Shown: positions 21,981 to 33,898, counted from the first letter of the stretch. The stretch is 64,000 nt of DNA from Laguncularia racemosa (GCA_037954665.1 JBBMOL010000442.1:124001-188000); one strand, 5' to 3'. Notes: generated by a model from the letters alone, not told the origin. A program made the numbers and translations.

Positions 21981-23200
21981 ATGAAGGGAGGAGTGCTTTC
22001 ACGGTCAGATTCGGCCACTATTTCCACTCCTTACCTCCCGAGTCACTGGAGCAATTTAGGAGACTTTCTCCCTCCATCCTTCTACGCAAACCAGGACTCA
22101 AACCATGCGAACGCAACTCCAGAGGTGGTTTTGCTTGCTGATACAAAAAAGGGAAAAGCAAAAGTCACCTTTTCACCTGCTGTGACCACCCAAAACCAGT
22201 TACACCAAAGTGGTAACTTGGAGCCTTGTGCCTTTACCCACAAGGACAAGCTAGCTGGAGGAGTAGATCAGGTCAATGTCAAGCCCACAATGTCTGCCCC
22301 TTTCTGCCCTATCCCCACGTCTAACAGCCATACCATATTAGGTAATTCTACCTTGGAGGAAGAAAACCACTTCCAGGACAAAATTGAGGCTGAAAACTCC
22401 CAACAAAAACAGCCTTCTCCCAAACCTCACTCAGCCAAAACCTATGTTAACTTGTGCCAACCCAAGGAGGATGTCCCGGAGTTTAACCTTAGGTTTATTC
22501 CTCCGGTAAAGAAGGGAGGCATTCCCAGGGTACAGATTCCAAGCATGGTGGAGGATGAAAGAGCAGCTTATTGGAGCTCCACCCTTGTCGGCTACTTCTT
22601 TGTGAACAAAATGCTATACTCCCTAGTTAAGGTGATGGCTTTTAGGCTTTGGAAGGACCATGGATTCATCAATGTGTTAGCTAACAAAGATGGATTCTTT
22701 ACTTCCAGTTTCTGGACAACTAGAGCCTTCCCTCCATTCTCGAAGAAACTTGGTACTTTTCTCAACGATTTCTCATCCTACAAAGATGGAGGAGGGGTAT
22801 GTCTTTGGAAAAACCTCCACCCACGCATATACCAGTATGGACAACCTTCAGTGGGATTACATGTGAACTTCTAAGTGCTGAAGGAGTTAGCTACATAGCT
22901 AGTGCAATAGGTACTCCCATAAAAGTTGATAGACTTACCGCTGCAAGGCAAAGAGCCAATCAGGCTCGCATCCTTGTTGAAATCGAGGCAGGGGAGGAGC
23001 TGACATCCCGGGTGGAGGTGGAAAATCAGATGGCTCTTCAGCTAATATATCCATAGAATATCAATGGCTCCCACCTAGGTGCACTTCATGCAAGGTCTTT
23101 GGCCATACTTGCACCTACAAGGCCTCCTTAGATCCTCAACCAACATCTAGTACTTCCAAGCCTAGGGATGTGGGTACAAGTTACTCGCGGTGGAAAGAGT
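21981..23200 (+). pseudogene. LINE-1 ORF1 (DUF4283-type protein)
   Basis: ORF1 of plant L1 LINEs encodes an RNA-binding chaperone of the element. From ATG 21981 the frame has a low-complexity N-terminal half, then VEDERAAYWSSTLVGYFFVN and MAFRLWKDHGFINVLANKDG, the DUF4283 core. A frameshift near 22790 moves reading to the frame with HIPVWTTFSGITCELLSAEG, VSYIASAIGTPIKVDRLTAA and RQRANQARILVEIEAGEEL. A further frame carries YQWLPPRCTSCKVFGHTC, the usual knuckle (CX2CX4H) with its last Cys displaced. Two frame changes make it non-functional. Confidence 0.85.
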
Positions 23201-23689
23201 AAGCTGAAGGACCAAGCTGTTGAGCACCAAGGGCTACTGTGCAAGACGAACATGATGCATGTATGGATGTGGACGTCAGCTTGCTGCAAATAGCAAGTGA
23301 GAAAATCTCCCAACAATTTAGGTAGAATCCTACCGATGGAATCATGGAAGCCAACTCCATTGGTAAAAGAAATATGATGGTGGGAGCTGATATAACCACT
23401 TCTAACTCAATTCCAGCAAGTTCCCCTCATCAAGATGTGCAAGGTAGTCCCTCATTAAGTCCGGAATCTCCTCAGCAACCAGCACTAGACTCAATAAAAA
23501 CTCACTACGCCCAACCAGCACGGATTGATACGGATGAGGACGAAGAGTTTGAAAATACACCATCAAACAAACTCCTTGTGCAAATCAGTAAGTCCCTCAG
23601 CAGCAACCAAGTGAGCAACAAAGGCTCCAGCTCGTTGGGGTGTCGAAAGAAGAAGCAAAAGAAAAGACGCCGCACTTACACATACGTGC

Positions 23690-26121
23690 TTTAGGGTCCG
23701 AATCAACCAACCTTATGAATATAGCAACATGGAATATAAGAGGTTTTAACAACCCTATTAAAATTGCAGAGGTCAAGCGGGCGTATGAAATCAATCAAAT
23801 TTCCTTCATAGGAGACCAAGGTCAATCCCTCAAATGAAAATTGAATTCAGACCATTTTGGGACCTAGGTGGAAAGTAGCTGTGAATCCGCTTGCTAGTAA
23901 ACGTATGTGGTTGCTTTGGAACCCGATAGTTTGGGATGTCCGTGACGTCAATATGCAGCAAATGCACTGTGTAGTCAAATGCTTGAAAACAAACACTCTA
24001 CTTTTTGTCACGTTTGTATATGGCTCAAATAATGATGGGCAAAGAAGATCTCTTTGGGATAATTTGGAGTCCTTAGCCCCAACTCTCGCCACGAGCCCTT
24101 GGTTAGTACTTGGAGACTTTAATACCACGAGGTACTGATGTGCCTAATCACTCTTAAAAGCACATCCAAAAGACTTAAGAAAAGATATCTCAAGTCTAGG
24201 CAAAATCGGATCTAAAAAATGGCACTTTTCAAATGAAACCTAATGATGAAATGATGAAATTCAAACAACTAATGATATAATCTGAATACCACAATGGAAA
24301 TGGCTTCTAACAACACTCTAATTTCATATAATCCACGAAAATGAAGCCTCAATTTGATAAAAGAAAACCGTCACAAAACAATCCCTTTTCCAATGGTGAA
24401 AATCACGTTAACAAGGAAATCCTTAAAGATGAATTGAATCAACTTGATAATTCCTTCAAATAATCACAAGAATTCGTGGATACAACAAGTAAATCTGACC
24501 AAGAATGTTCTAATCCAACCCTAGATATTACACACTAGAGAAGAAAAAGAAAACACAAGAAGTAGGAATTGATATGACTCACAATTTCCAATTGTTGCAC
24601 TCGCCACAATTTCAACTTCTTGGGATTGAAATTGATAAGAGAATTTGGAATTAGGAAAACCCTAAGCCCTCTCACGAAATGTGAAGTGTTTGTTCTGCAA
24701 AATTAGCCTCCTTCAAACCCTCTCTTAAGCAAGTATTTATACTTGCTACTTCTAGGGTTAAAAAGTGCTCAAAATTACAAGTTTGCCACTTTTAAGGTGG
24801 CTAACCCTAAATGAAAGTTACAAAGAAATAAAAGTGTCCCAAAACCAAATACAACCAAAAATAGTTCATAAAAGAAGAAATATATAAAAGAAATGGTCTT
24901 CTAGATGCCGATCTTCTATAGGATCCATCGGCTCAGCTCATCGCCGGTTCAGGTCGGTCCATGGATAACCCACAAGCTGAGTCTGAGAGAGTTTGTCCAT
25001 TGCCCTATAGAATATGATAAGTGTGCCTGTTGGAATACATAATACAACAATAATAGAAAAGAGGTTAATATATAAATAATTCCGGGGTCAATCTGCTCAA
25101 AATGGGCCCTCAACGCCAAGATTTGAAATCCTTCAGTTCTTGCCCTAATGATAGGTCTTGTTGGATTTTTATTCCTATCAGGTACCCATCAAAAAAGCAG
25201 GGGGGGAAGAACAGGGACAACGGTTGCGATGAATGATTTCCAGAACTATCTAGCAAACTTTGAGTTAGAGGACCTTAGATTCTCTAGCAACCTCTTCACT
25301 TAGACCAACCGTCAAGACATTAATCCTATCTTCAAGAAGCTTGATAGGGTCCTAGTTAACCACCATTGGTTGAATGTCTTCCTAAGAACTCAAGCCAAGT
25401 TCAACTCCCCCTTTCTCTTGAATCATTTCCTAGCAATCGCAATCATGGACTTCCGGCGTGGTGTCGGGAAGCCCCCTTTCAAGTTCTTCAATTTTTGGCT
25501 AGAACATGAACAGTTCCAAGACATGGTTACCCACACATGGAGCACAAAGACCACCGGTTCAAAAATGTTTCAAGCAGTCCAAAAGGTCAAATTGTTGAAA
25601 CATGAGTTGAAGAAGCTAAACTACTCTGAGTTCTCTCACATTTCCAATTGGGTCAAGCTGGTGCGAAACACTCTCTACCAACTGCAATCTCCCATACAAG
25701 GTATAGTTGACACATCACACATGGAGGAGGAAAAAGCTGCTTTTAAAAAGTTTTACTTATTGAGAAGTGTTGAGGAATACCTTTTCAAATGGAAATCTAG
25801 AGCAAATTACTTATAGAAACACTTCTTTCTTCCATAAGGCTATGAAGAACCTCCATAATAGAAGTGCTTTGCATATGTAGTCTAGAGATGACGGGAGTGA
25901 GGCGGTAGGGGAAACGGAAGTCAAGTCCTTAGTTGTTACCTACTTTCAGCAGCTGTACAACATCACTCATTCCCCCATTAACCTTGAAGAAATTCATAAC
26001 CTAGTGGATAAGGAACTATCTAATCAACAAAAGAATGAATTGAGTGCTCCATTCTTAAATGATGAGATCAAGAGTAGTTTCTTTTCCCAAGCTAACGAAA
26101 AAGCACCTGGACTGGATGGAT
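23690..26121 (+). pseudogene. LINE-1 ORF2, endonuclease and linker part
   Basis: The apurinic-type endonuclease (EEP) starts at about 23715 with MNIATWNIRGFNNPIKIAEV. It continues after a frame change with GPRWKVAVNPLASKRMWLLW, LFVTFVYGSNNDGQRRSLW and SPWLVLGDFNTTRY, where GDFN is the family catalytic motif. The solo LTR 24136-25180 cuts in right after this; beyond it come DFQNYLANFELEDLRFSSNL, KKLDRVLVNHHWLNVFLRTQ, FKFFNFWLEHEQFQDMVTHT and the start of the RT domain, APGLDG, where copia-3 inserted. Multiple stops. Confidence 0.88.
24136..25180 (-). mobile_element. Solo LTR (1,045 bp) inside LINE-1 ORF2
   Basis: Flanked by perfect 5-bp duplications ggtac (24131-24135 and 25181-25185), starts TG and ends CA, and has no coding region. 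A TATA-like motif (minus strand tataaatacttgc at about 24730) suggests the LTR is in minus orientation. Size and AT-rich content fit a Ty3/gypsy LTR, but I cannot assign the family. Removal restores LINE reading (GDFNTTRYPSKK). Confidence 0.88.
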
Positions 26122-26302
26122 TGTTGAGATATATGTAATATTATTGTGCTAGCTAAGAGATTTTATTACAGAATTAAATATTAGATAGGAGATTTTATTT
26201 TCTTTCCTAATATAGTATTCTTGTAAGTGTATATATACACTGTCTATGTAAAAAGATTAAGAAGAGGAATAAAAACTAATCTCTTTCCTCCTAAATTCTT
26301 CA
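26122..26302 (+). repeat. copia-3 5' LTR
   Basis: Starts tgttgagatatatg, ends aaattcttca. It contains an extra segment of about 33 bp bounded by short repeats gagattttatt that is missing from the 3' LTR. A likely TATA region is gtatatatacact near 26229-26241. Confidence 0.95.
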
Positions 26303-26314
26303 TGGTATCAGAGC
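26303..26314 (+). other. copia-3 primer binding site
   Basis: tggtatcagagc, an exact match to the initiator tRNA-Met 3'-end complement, directly after the LTR. Confidence 0.95.
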
Positions 26315-26792
26315 CTAAAACCACTTTTTAGGTCAAAATGTTTTTTTTCTGGCGCGTTTTATTTTATTTTTTTGAAACCCTAGAACGCCGTACAAGAGTT
26401 TTTTTCTTCGAAGGTAGTCGACACCACCCATCCCAAGAGGAGCGCCACCTTTTTCCGACCGACCGCTTCTTCTCCGACCACCGGAAACCGCGCGTGTGAC
26501 TCACACGCGCCACCTGAAGCTTCGGTCGGCCGTCGGCGCGTGAGGCGCTTGGGAACTGTTCCGGCCATCGTTTTTTGTGGGCTTTCCACTGTCTTGCTCG
26601 CCCTTCTTTTCCGATGCCCTCCAACTGTTTTCCAGGTGATTTCATTTCCTTTTAGGTTGCGTCAAGGTGTTTTTTTGCTTTAGGTTGCGCTCATCACTTC
26701 CCTGTGTGTATTCGTACGGGTTTGAAAGTTTGCTCTTCCTTCGAGGTTGTTTAAGTCTGTTGTCTTATTTGCTTGGGTTAACTGTTTACATT

Positions 26793-27712
26793 ATGGAAAC
26801 TAATAAGAGAATTGCTGGAATTAGTATTGATAATCCTTCATTGCAAATCAGCCCTGTCAAGCTTGATGGGAACAATTACCTTGCTTCGTCACGGTCTTGT
26901 TTATTGTTTATTGTTTATCAAAGCTAGGGAAATGCAGGATTATATTACCGATGTTAAAGTCAAACTAGTAGCAACTGATCCATTATTCCATCAGTGGGAT
27001 TCTGAAAATTCTTTAGTAATGGCCTGGCTTATCAATTCCATGCAGCCCCATATTTCAAGAACATACTTACTGCTTGACACAGCAGCAAAGATGTAGAATG
27101 CTGTAACCCTCACCTATTCACGGGTGGCAAATGATGCTCAAATTTATGAGATTCGGAACAAGGTCCATGGGTTGAAGCAAGGAGAAATGACAATTTCTCA
27201 GTATTTTTTTGAGTTGAATGGTTTGTGGCAAAAACTTGACTATTATCAAGATTTTTAGGCAGATTGTACTGGAGATGTAGTAAAGTTCTAGAAATTACTT
27301 GCAAAAGAAAGGGTATATGATTTTTTGGCTGGGTTAAACAATGAATTTGATCAAATCAGAGTTCATGTTCTCGATAAAACACCTTTTCCTTCTCTTGAGG
27401 AGGCATATTCTTATGTTCAACAGGAAGAAAGCAGGCGCAGTGCCATGCTCTATATCCCGCAGGTTGAAAAGTCTGGTTTGGTAACTACTAGTGATTCATC
27501 TGAGCAGTTGAAGGCACATAGTTTTCATAAAGATCATTTACGATGTGATTATTGTGGGAAACAACGACATACTAAAGAGACTTGTTGGAAGCTACATGGA
27601 CGTCCAATAAGAGGTCGTGGAGGTAAACGGGTTAACTCTACTCGGGCCAATTTGTCTGAAGCTATGGAGTCAACTCCTGAGACGACTCACTCTGGTTTTT
27701 TCTCTCCTAATG
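26793..27712 (+). pseudogene. copia-3 gag
   Basis: ATG at 26793 opens METNKRIAGISIDNPSLQIS and KLDGNNYL, followed by a frameshift near 26885. The other frame gives MQDYITDVKVKLVATDPLFH, SENSLVMAWLINSMQPHISR, then a stop at 27094 and two more around 27258 and 27289. From 27301 the frame is open: VYDFLAGLNNEFDQIRVHVL, LEEAYSYVQQEESRRSAMLY and an intact knuckle CDYCGKQRHTKETC. The product would be the capsid/nucleocapsid of the element, but the 5' half is broken. Confidence 0.92.
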
Positions 27713-29400
27713 AGATTCAGCACCTCAAGTGTCTTGTGTCTCTTCAAGAATCTTCTTCCAATGCCAAATCCAATTTTGTGCAGTCAGGTAATGCTTTTTC
27801 TGCTACCCTTGATTCTAATTGTTGGATTATTGATTCTGGTGCGAATAGACACATGACGGGCTCCTCAAAAAATCTTGTTGAATACTCACCGTGTTTAAAA
27901 AGAAATAATGTCCGAATAGCCGATGGTTCTTTCACCCCAATATCTGGAACAGGTTCTGTTTTTTGTACTCCTCATATCGAACTATCCTCTGTGCTTCATG
28001 TCCCTCAATTTCCTGTCAATCTCTTATCTATCAGTGCACTTAAAAAAAATCTCAACTGTAAAATTGAGTTTTTCCCTAATCATTGTGTCTTTTTGGATCT
28101 TCAAACAGGAAAGAGGATTGGCAGTGGTAGATTGCATGATGGCTTATATTTGTTGGATGTGGGTCAAGGTTCTAGTCTTCAGCAGGCCTTTTTTGGGGGA
28201 AATAAGGATGTTAATTAGGAAATATTGCAGTGGCACAGGCGTTTGGGCCATCCCTCTTTTTTAGTGTTACGCAAATTATTTCCTAGTTTGTTTTCAAAGA
28301 CTCAGTCTGATTCTTTATTTTGTGATGCTTGCGAATATGCAAAACATTCTCGAAACTCTTATCCTTTGAGAAATAATAAAAGCAAGTCTCCTTTTATGAC
28401 TATTCACTCTGATGTTTGGGGCCCTACTCAGACTACTTCTTTGTCTGGTAGTCGATGGTTTGTCACTTTTATTGATTGCTGCACCAGGATGACTTGGGTA
28501 TATCTACTTAAGGCTAAAAGTGATGTGTTTTCCTGTTTTCAGTCTTTTCATAAGATGGTTTGCACTCAATTTGATGCTAAAATAAAGATTCTTAGGACTG
28601 ATAATGGCACTTAATACATCAATAGCAGATTTGGTTCTTATTTGGAGTCGCATAGGATAATTCATTAGACTAGTTGTCCATATATAAGTGCACAGAATGA
28701 GGTAGCTGAAAGGAAGAATAGGCATCTTTTGAAAGTTGCTAGGTCACTTATGTTTACCATGAATCTTCCTAAGCCTTACTGGGGGGATGCAATTCTAATT
28801 GCTGCATATCTTATCAACCGAATGCCTCTTAGGGCTCTTGACTATCGGAGTCCTTTAGAAACCTTAAAAGGACAAAATACGTACACTGTTCCTCCAAATA
28901 TATTTGGATGCGTTTGTTTTGTTCATATTAAGGATGCTGGAAAACTAGATCCACGAGCCCTTAGGTGTGTGTTTATTGGGTATTCGCCAACACAAAAGGG
29001 TTACAAATGCTATCACCCTCAATCTCGGAAGTATTTTGTAAGCATGGATGTTACTTTCAGAGAGACTGAAGTAACCCAGTCATCTCTTCAGGGGGAGAAT
29101 AATGCAAAGGAAGAGATGATACCTAGTTTTGTGACTTTTACTGATCTTAACCCAAGAGAAAATGATGATCAGAAGGAGACTATTATCCAGGGGGAGAAAA
29201 TTGGGTGTTTAGACAAACCTGATTTGAAGAGGTACTCGAGGAGAGACAAAGACAAGACAGAAGAAGCCATTGTGCAACCTACTCTCTGCTGCCAAGAATC
29301 CTCCTCTTCTGGTGAGTTACCTTTTGATGATTTAGATAAATCTATTTCTCAAAGGAAAGGTGTCAGGGCTTGTACTAAACATCCCATTTCTAATTTTGTT
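27713..29400 (+). pseudogene. copia-3 protease and integrase
   Basis: The open frame continues with the protease active site CWIIDSGANRHMTGSSKNLV (catalytic DSGA intact), then ISALKKNLNCKIEFFPNHCV. A stop at about 28216 precedes the integrase zinc region LQWHRRLGHPSFLVLRKLFP and FCDACEYAKHSRNSYP, then HSDVWGPTQTTSLSGSRWFV and KILRTDNGT with a stop after it. It ends with ISAQNEVAERKNRHLLKVAR and FVHIKDAGKLDPRALRCVFI. The triad Asp, Asp and Glu are all visible, but three stops interrupt the protein. Confidence 0.92.
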
Positions 29401-30991
29401 TCCTATGACTCTGTCTCCCTCCTATAGAGCTTTTGCCTTTTCCATTTCGTCTGTGTCTATTCCACAGGATTGGAAGGAAGCACTCAATGATCCAAAATGG
29501 AAGAAAGCAATGATTGAAGAAATGAAAGCCTTGACTAAGAATGAGACTTGGGAGCTTGTCGCCTCTCCACCTGGAAAGAAACTGGTAGGCTGTAAATGGG
29601 TGTTCACTATAAAACATAGAGCTGATGGATCAATTGACAGGTTCAAAGCAAGATTGGTAGCTAAAGGATTCACTCAAACCTATGGAGTGGACTACCAAGA
29701 GACTTGCTCCAGTAGCTAAAATGAGCACGATCAGAATCCTGTTATCATGTGCAGCCAACCTTGACTGGGATTTACAGCAATTTGATATTAAAAATGCCTT
29801 TCTAGATGGAGATTTAGAAAAAGAAGTGTTTATGGAGATCCCTCCTAGATTTGATAATGAAACAACACATGGGAAAGTATGCAGACTGAAAAAGGCCTTG
29901 TATGGATTAAAGCAATCTCCCAGAGCATGGTTCCACAGGTTCAGCAAAGCCATGATCTCCTTTGGCTATCAACAGAGTAATGCGGATCATACACTATTTA
30001 TTAAACATAATGAGGGTAAAGTTACTATTCTCATAGTTTATGTTGATGATATAATGATGACAGGAGATGATAAAGAGGAGATGGCTCGATTGAAGAAACT
30101 TTTGGCTCAGGAATTTGAAATCAAGGGTCTAGGGAAACTGCAATATTTCCTAGGAATTGAAGTTGCTAGATCAAAGAAAGGTATCTTCATTCTTAGAGAA
30201 AATATATTCTGGATCTCTTGGAAGAAATTGGCATGATGGGGTGTAAACCAATAGAATCTCCCATTGAAAACAACCACAAGCTGCAGGCTGGAGTTGGTGA
30301 TTCAGTTGATTTAGGGAGATACCAGAGATTAGTAGGAAGACTGATATATCTCTCGCACACTAGACCGACCATTGCATATATAGTCAGTCTAGTGAGTCAG
30401 TTTATGCGTGATCCACAAGAATCACACATGCAAGCAGTATTTCGCATCTTGAGATATTTGAAGTTTGCTCCTGGAAAAGGACTGCTGTTCGCTAAGCATG
30501 GTCACCTTCAGATAGAATGCTTTACAGATGCAGATTGGGCTGGATCTCTAAGTGATAGAAGGTCCACCACTGGTTATTGCACACTTGTAGGAGGGAACCT
30601 TGTAACATGGAAGAGCAAGAAACAAAGTGTAGTTGCTCGATCAAGTGCTGAAGCAGAATATAGAGCTATGGCTCAAGGGGTTTGTGAGCTTCTGTGGTTA
30701 CAGATGATATTGGAAGAATTAAATTTGTCAGATAAAGAAGCACCATCCTTGTATTGTGACAATAAAGCTGCTATCAATATAGCACAAAATCCAGTTCAAC
30801 ATGATCGAACCAAGCATATAGAGATTGATCGACACTTCATCAAAGAGAAATTGATTGAGGGCATCTTGAGCTTACATCATGTGACATCTAATAAGCAACT
30901 GGCTGATGTATTTACTAAAGGGTTGTGTCACAGGACCTATCATACTTTAGTTTGCAAGTTGGGCATGTGTGATATCTATGCTCCAACTTGA
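29360..30991 (+). pseudogene. copia-3 reverse transcriptase and RNase H
   Basis: RT starts after a frameshift near 29400: WKKAMIEEMKALTKNETWEL, ARLVAKGFTQTYGVDYQETC. A second frameshift near 29700 leads to APVAKMSTIRILLSCAANLD, QQFDIKNAFLDGDLEKEVFM, LYGLKQSPRAWFHRFSKAMI and the intact catalytic VYVDDIMMTG. A third near 30210 leads to YQRLVGRLIYLSHTRPTIAY, CFTDADWAGSLSDRRSTTGY, SSAEAEYRAMAQGVCELLWL, LYCDNKAAINIAQNPVQHDR and the C terminus CKLGMCDIYAPT. RT and RNase H catalytic residues are conserved. Confidence 0.94.
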
Positions 30992-30998
30992 GGAGGAG
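30991..30998 (+). other. copia-3 polypurine tract
   Basis: aggaggag immediately before the 3' LTR. Confidence 0.85.
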
Positions 30999-31152
30999 TG
31001 TTGAGATATATGTAATATTATTGTGCTAGCTAGGAGATTTTATTTTCTTTTCTAATATAGCATTCTTATAAGTGTATATATACACTATGTCTATGTAAAA
31101 AGATTAAGAAGAAGAGGAATAAAAACTAATCTCTTTCCTCCTAAATTCTTCA
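30999..31152 (+). repeat. copia-3 3' LTR
   Basis: 154 bp, same ends as the 5' LTR but lacking about 33 bp after the agctaggagattttatt motif. Followed by target duplication tggat. Confidence 0.95.
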
Positions 31153-33346
31153 TGGATACATTGTCTGTTTCTTCAAGGAGACATAGGGGATCATAGGGAA
31201 CGATGTCTCTACTGCAGTAAGGGAGTTTCTCACTATAGGCCACCTACTCAAGGAGGTCAACTCCACTATCATTTTTCTAGTTCCAAAGATAGCTAATCCC
31301 TCAAGAATGGGGGAATTCCGACTTATTGCCTACTGTAATGTACTATACAAAGCTATCTCCAAAATACTAGCAGCGCGCCTAAAGAAAGTGCTTCCTTCTC
31401 TTGTTGGAAGAGAATAGGTTGCTTTTTTCTAAGGCATCGTATCATAGATAATATCCTCATAGCTTGAGCTGGTGGCTAGCTATTATTCACAAAAAGGGGC
31501 TCCTTGCTACACACTAAAAGTAGATCTCTAGAAGGCCTATGACTTAGTTAGATGGGATTTCTTATTGGAAGTGCTCAAGGCTATGCAATTCCCTCCTCAC
31601 TTCTGCACCCTCATAGAACAGTGCATCTCTACTCCTAAATTCTCAATTTGCATCAATGGAGAATTGACGGGTTATTTTTCTAGTAAAAGAGGTTTAAGGC
31701 AAGGGGATCCCATCTCTTCTTATCTCTTTGTAATTGGTATAGAGGTTCTCTCCACCCTAATGCAACATCTCACACTCAACCCTAAGTTCTCCTTTCATTA
31801 GAGATGTAAACCTGAAAGACTAACCCATCTTTATTTTACAGATGACCTCCTCATCTTCGCTAAAGGCGAAGTGGAATCTATTGTATTAATCAAGGATGTT
31901 CTTCAATATTTTCATTCACTTTCGGGGTTAGTTGCCAACAACAACAAAAGCAATATTTTCTTCTCTTGAGTTCCCACATAGACTAAGGAAAACATCTTGC
32001 AGATATCTCAATTCCAAGAAACCAAGCTCCTTGTGCGTTACCTTGGCGTTCCACTTATCTCCCCAAAACTCAAGAAAGAAGATTGTGATATTCTCATTAA
32101 ACGTATCATGGCGCGCATCAACTCCTAGACATCTAAATATCTTTCTTATGCGAGCAGGCTTCAATTAGTAAAGTCTATTCTAACTTCAATGCAAGTGTTT
32201 TGGAGCTCTGTGTTTCTCCTTCCTAAGGCTATAATAACAAGGATCAAGTAGTTGCTTAGAAATTTCTTGTGGAGTGGCAACCCCAATGTTTACTTCAAGG
32301 CTAAGGTAAGGTGGTTTGTGGTATGCACACCAGTGAAATGTGGAGATCTTGGAATCCCAAATCTTTGCCTCTAGAACAAAGCTATCCAAATCAAGCACAT
32401 ATGGCATCTCTATAAGCTTGCACCCAAGAGTTTATGGTCGGAATGGGTACACTCCACCCTATTGAAGGGTAGAAGTTTCTGGTCATCACTTGCACCGACC
32501 ATTTGCTCTTGGTCCTGGAAGAAGTCGTTAAAATTGTGGTCCTTGGTCAGAAACGGCTTTCAATGGGAGCCCAATGATGGGTTGTCTATATCTCTATGGT
32601 CAGACTATTAGCTTCCAATAGGCCCACTAGACACAATTTACAGTACAATGGAGATTGGAAGAACAGGCTTCATGTTGTTGACCAAACTTTGTTCCTTGAT
32701 GGAACATAACACCTGACGATTACCCGCCACTCCATTCTAGCCAGACCTCGAAATCCCAGCCCACATCCAACCGAATGCCTCAAAACCTGACCGACTTTGT
32801 TGGATGCGCTCTATAACTGGAGAATACACTATCAATTGGAATAAGACTTCTCTACCTAGGCACTCGTTTATATTATAGTTAGCTTGGATGGGTAAACTAC
32901 TCTTGACAAATTGGTCTCTTAGGAAATTGCTACCTTTGCTACCTGTTTTCTATGTCAATAGGGATTTGAAGATCACACCTACCTTTTCTTCAATTGTGGT
33001 TATACATCGCAAATATGGGAATCGATTTGTTCGCTACTACAGTGTCCACCTTCATTCAAGGATTGGAGAAGTGCTAAAGCCTCCTTAATTGCAACAATCG
33101 AGTCCTCATCTCCTATCATACATGTGTGGAGAGCAGGCTTAGCAGCCCCCCTAGTCTACATTTTCTAGCTCACCAAATTAGAGCATACACTACACTTGTA
33201 CCAACATAGTGTCTTCTTTTGTAACACTTTCCTTTATGTTTTCAGGTTACTTTCTCTTTTATATGTACTCTCCATGTGCTATTCTCGTCTTCTGACAGTT
33301 ATATAATTTCTTTGGATCAATAAATTATTAATTATCCAAAAAAAAA
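31153..33346 (+). pseudogene. LINE-1 ORF2, reverse transcriptase, zf-RVT and poly(A) tail
   Basis: RT continues from the copia-3 site: GNDVSTAVREFLTIGHLLKE, LVPKIANPSRMGEFRLIAYC, NVLYKAISKILAARLKKVLP, FSICINGELTGYFSSKRGLR then QGDPISSYLFV, and LTHLYFTDDLLIFAKGEVES, where the catalytic box is FTDD instead of FADD. Then come LVANNNKSNIFFS, VRYLGVPLISPKLKKEDC and, near 32830, the zf-RVT part NWNKTSLPRHSF and onward. Stops recur every 50 to 100 codons. The A-run at 33338-33346 marks the 3' end. Confidence 0.9.
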
Positions 33347-33720
33347 GGCAAGGTATGGATATTATCTACTATATGTCTAGAAGAGTTGTTTATCTGGAAA
33401 ACTTCCTCTGCAGAATCCCACTTAAAACCTGCCATAATACTTCCCAAAACATTTTTTGACTTCAAATCATTTTCCCTAATTGGAGTCAACTCTGAACCCA
33501 ACATGTTTCCAATAATGGAATCCTACTTAGAATCCTGCTTACTCCATGATTCAACCTAATCCCCATCCCCAACTCCAAGAGTAACTAGTACTTGTTTTAG
33601 TACCTTAGACCGAGTTCTAGAATCTGGTCTTTGATGTATTGCAGATAGGGTTAGCTTGAAAACCACGTCTCTAGCACATATCCAGAGGCATAGCTGAGTC
33701 CTAATCCTTTTGTATTAGTT
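33347..33720 (-). repeat. Unknown coding-like repeat, copy 2
   Basis: The minus strand contains IHQRPDSRTRSKVLKQVLVT then LGVGDGD, a stop, VESWSKQDSK, a stop, and GNMLGSELTPIRENDLKSKN then VLGSIMAGFKWDSAEEVFQI. The first part matches the copy at 9217-9325. It ends at the LINE-1 A-run, so LINE-1 probably inserted into it. Family not recognised. Confidence 0.55.
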
Positions 33721-33898
33721 GTCTATTGAAGTCTTGAATTACTACTTATTCCTGCAGCTTCCAATGAGCCCTTGATTTTGGGCCATTTAGTGGAAACATT
33801 GAAGGCAATAATATTTGCATGAGCAAGTGTGGGCAGAGTGTTTGGAACAATCAATGATACACATGTATTGGTGAATCCCAATGAGTGAACATAAAGAA

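Larger units (their letters stand above)
26122..31152 (+). mobile_element. Ty1/copia retrotransposon copia-3
   Basis: A 5,031-bp plus-strand copia with LTRs 26122-26302 (181 bp) and 30999-31152 (154 bp) and target duplication tggat (26117-26121 and 31153-31157). The primer site and polypurine tract are in place. It inserted into the RT domain of LINE-1. Gag, protease, integrase, RT and RNase H are all present with relatively few lesions, making it the best-preserved copia here along with copia-1. Confidence 0.97.
21826..33346 (+). mobile_element. Plant L1-type LINE (LINE-1), interrupted twice
   Basis: Plus-strand non-LTR retrotransposon ending in an A-run at 33338-33346. It starts with a pyrimidine/purine leader near 21826, followed by ORF1 (DUF4283-type RNA-binding protein with a knuckle) and ORF2 (endonuclease, reverse transcriptase, zf-RVT). 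ORF2 is interrupted by a solo LTR (24136-25180) and by copia-3 (26122-31152). Outside the insertions about 5.4 kb of LINE remains, near full length for plant L1 elements. The 5' end is approximate and I did not find a matching target duplication. Confidence 0.88.

Noticed and set aside
26364..26645. Arg/Lys-rich minus-strand frames
   Set aside because: They lie antisense in the GC-richer leader of copia-3, between primer site and gag.
21826..33360. Target duplication for LINE-1 (gcaagg-like words on both sides)
   Set aside because: The words before 21826 and after 33346 do not align over more than a few bases, so no duplication is claimed.
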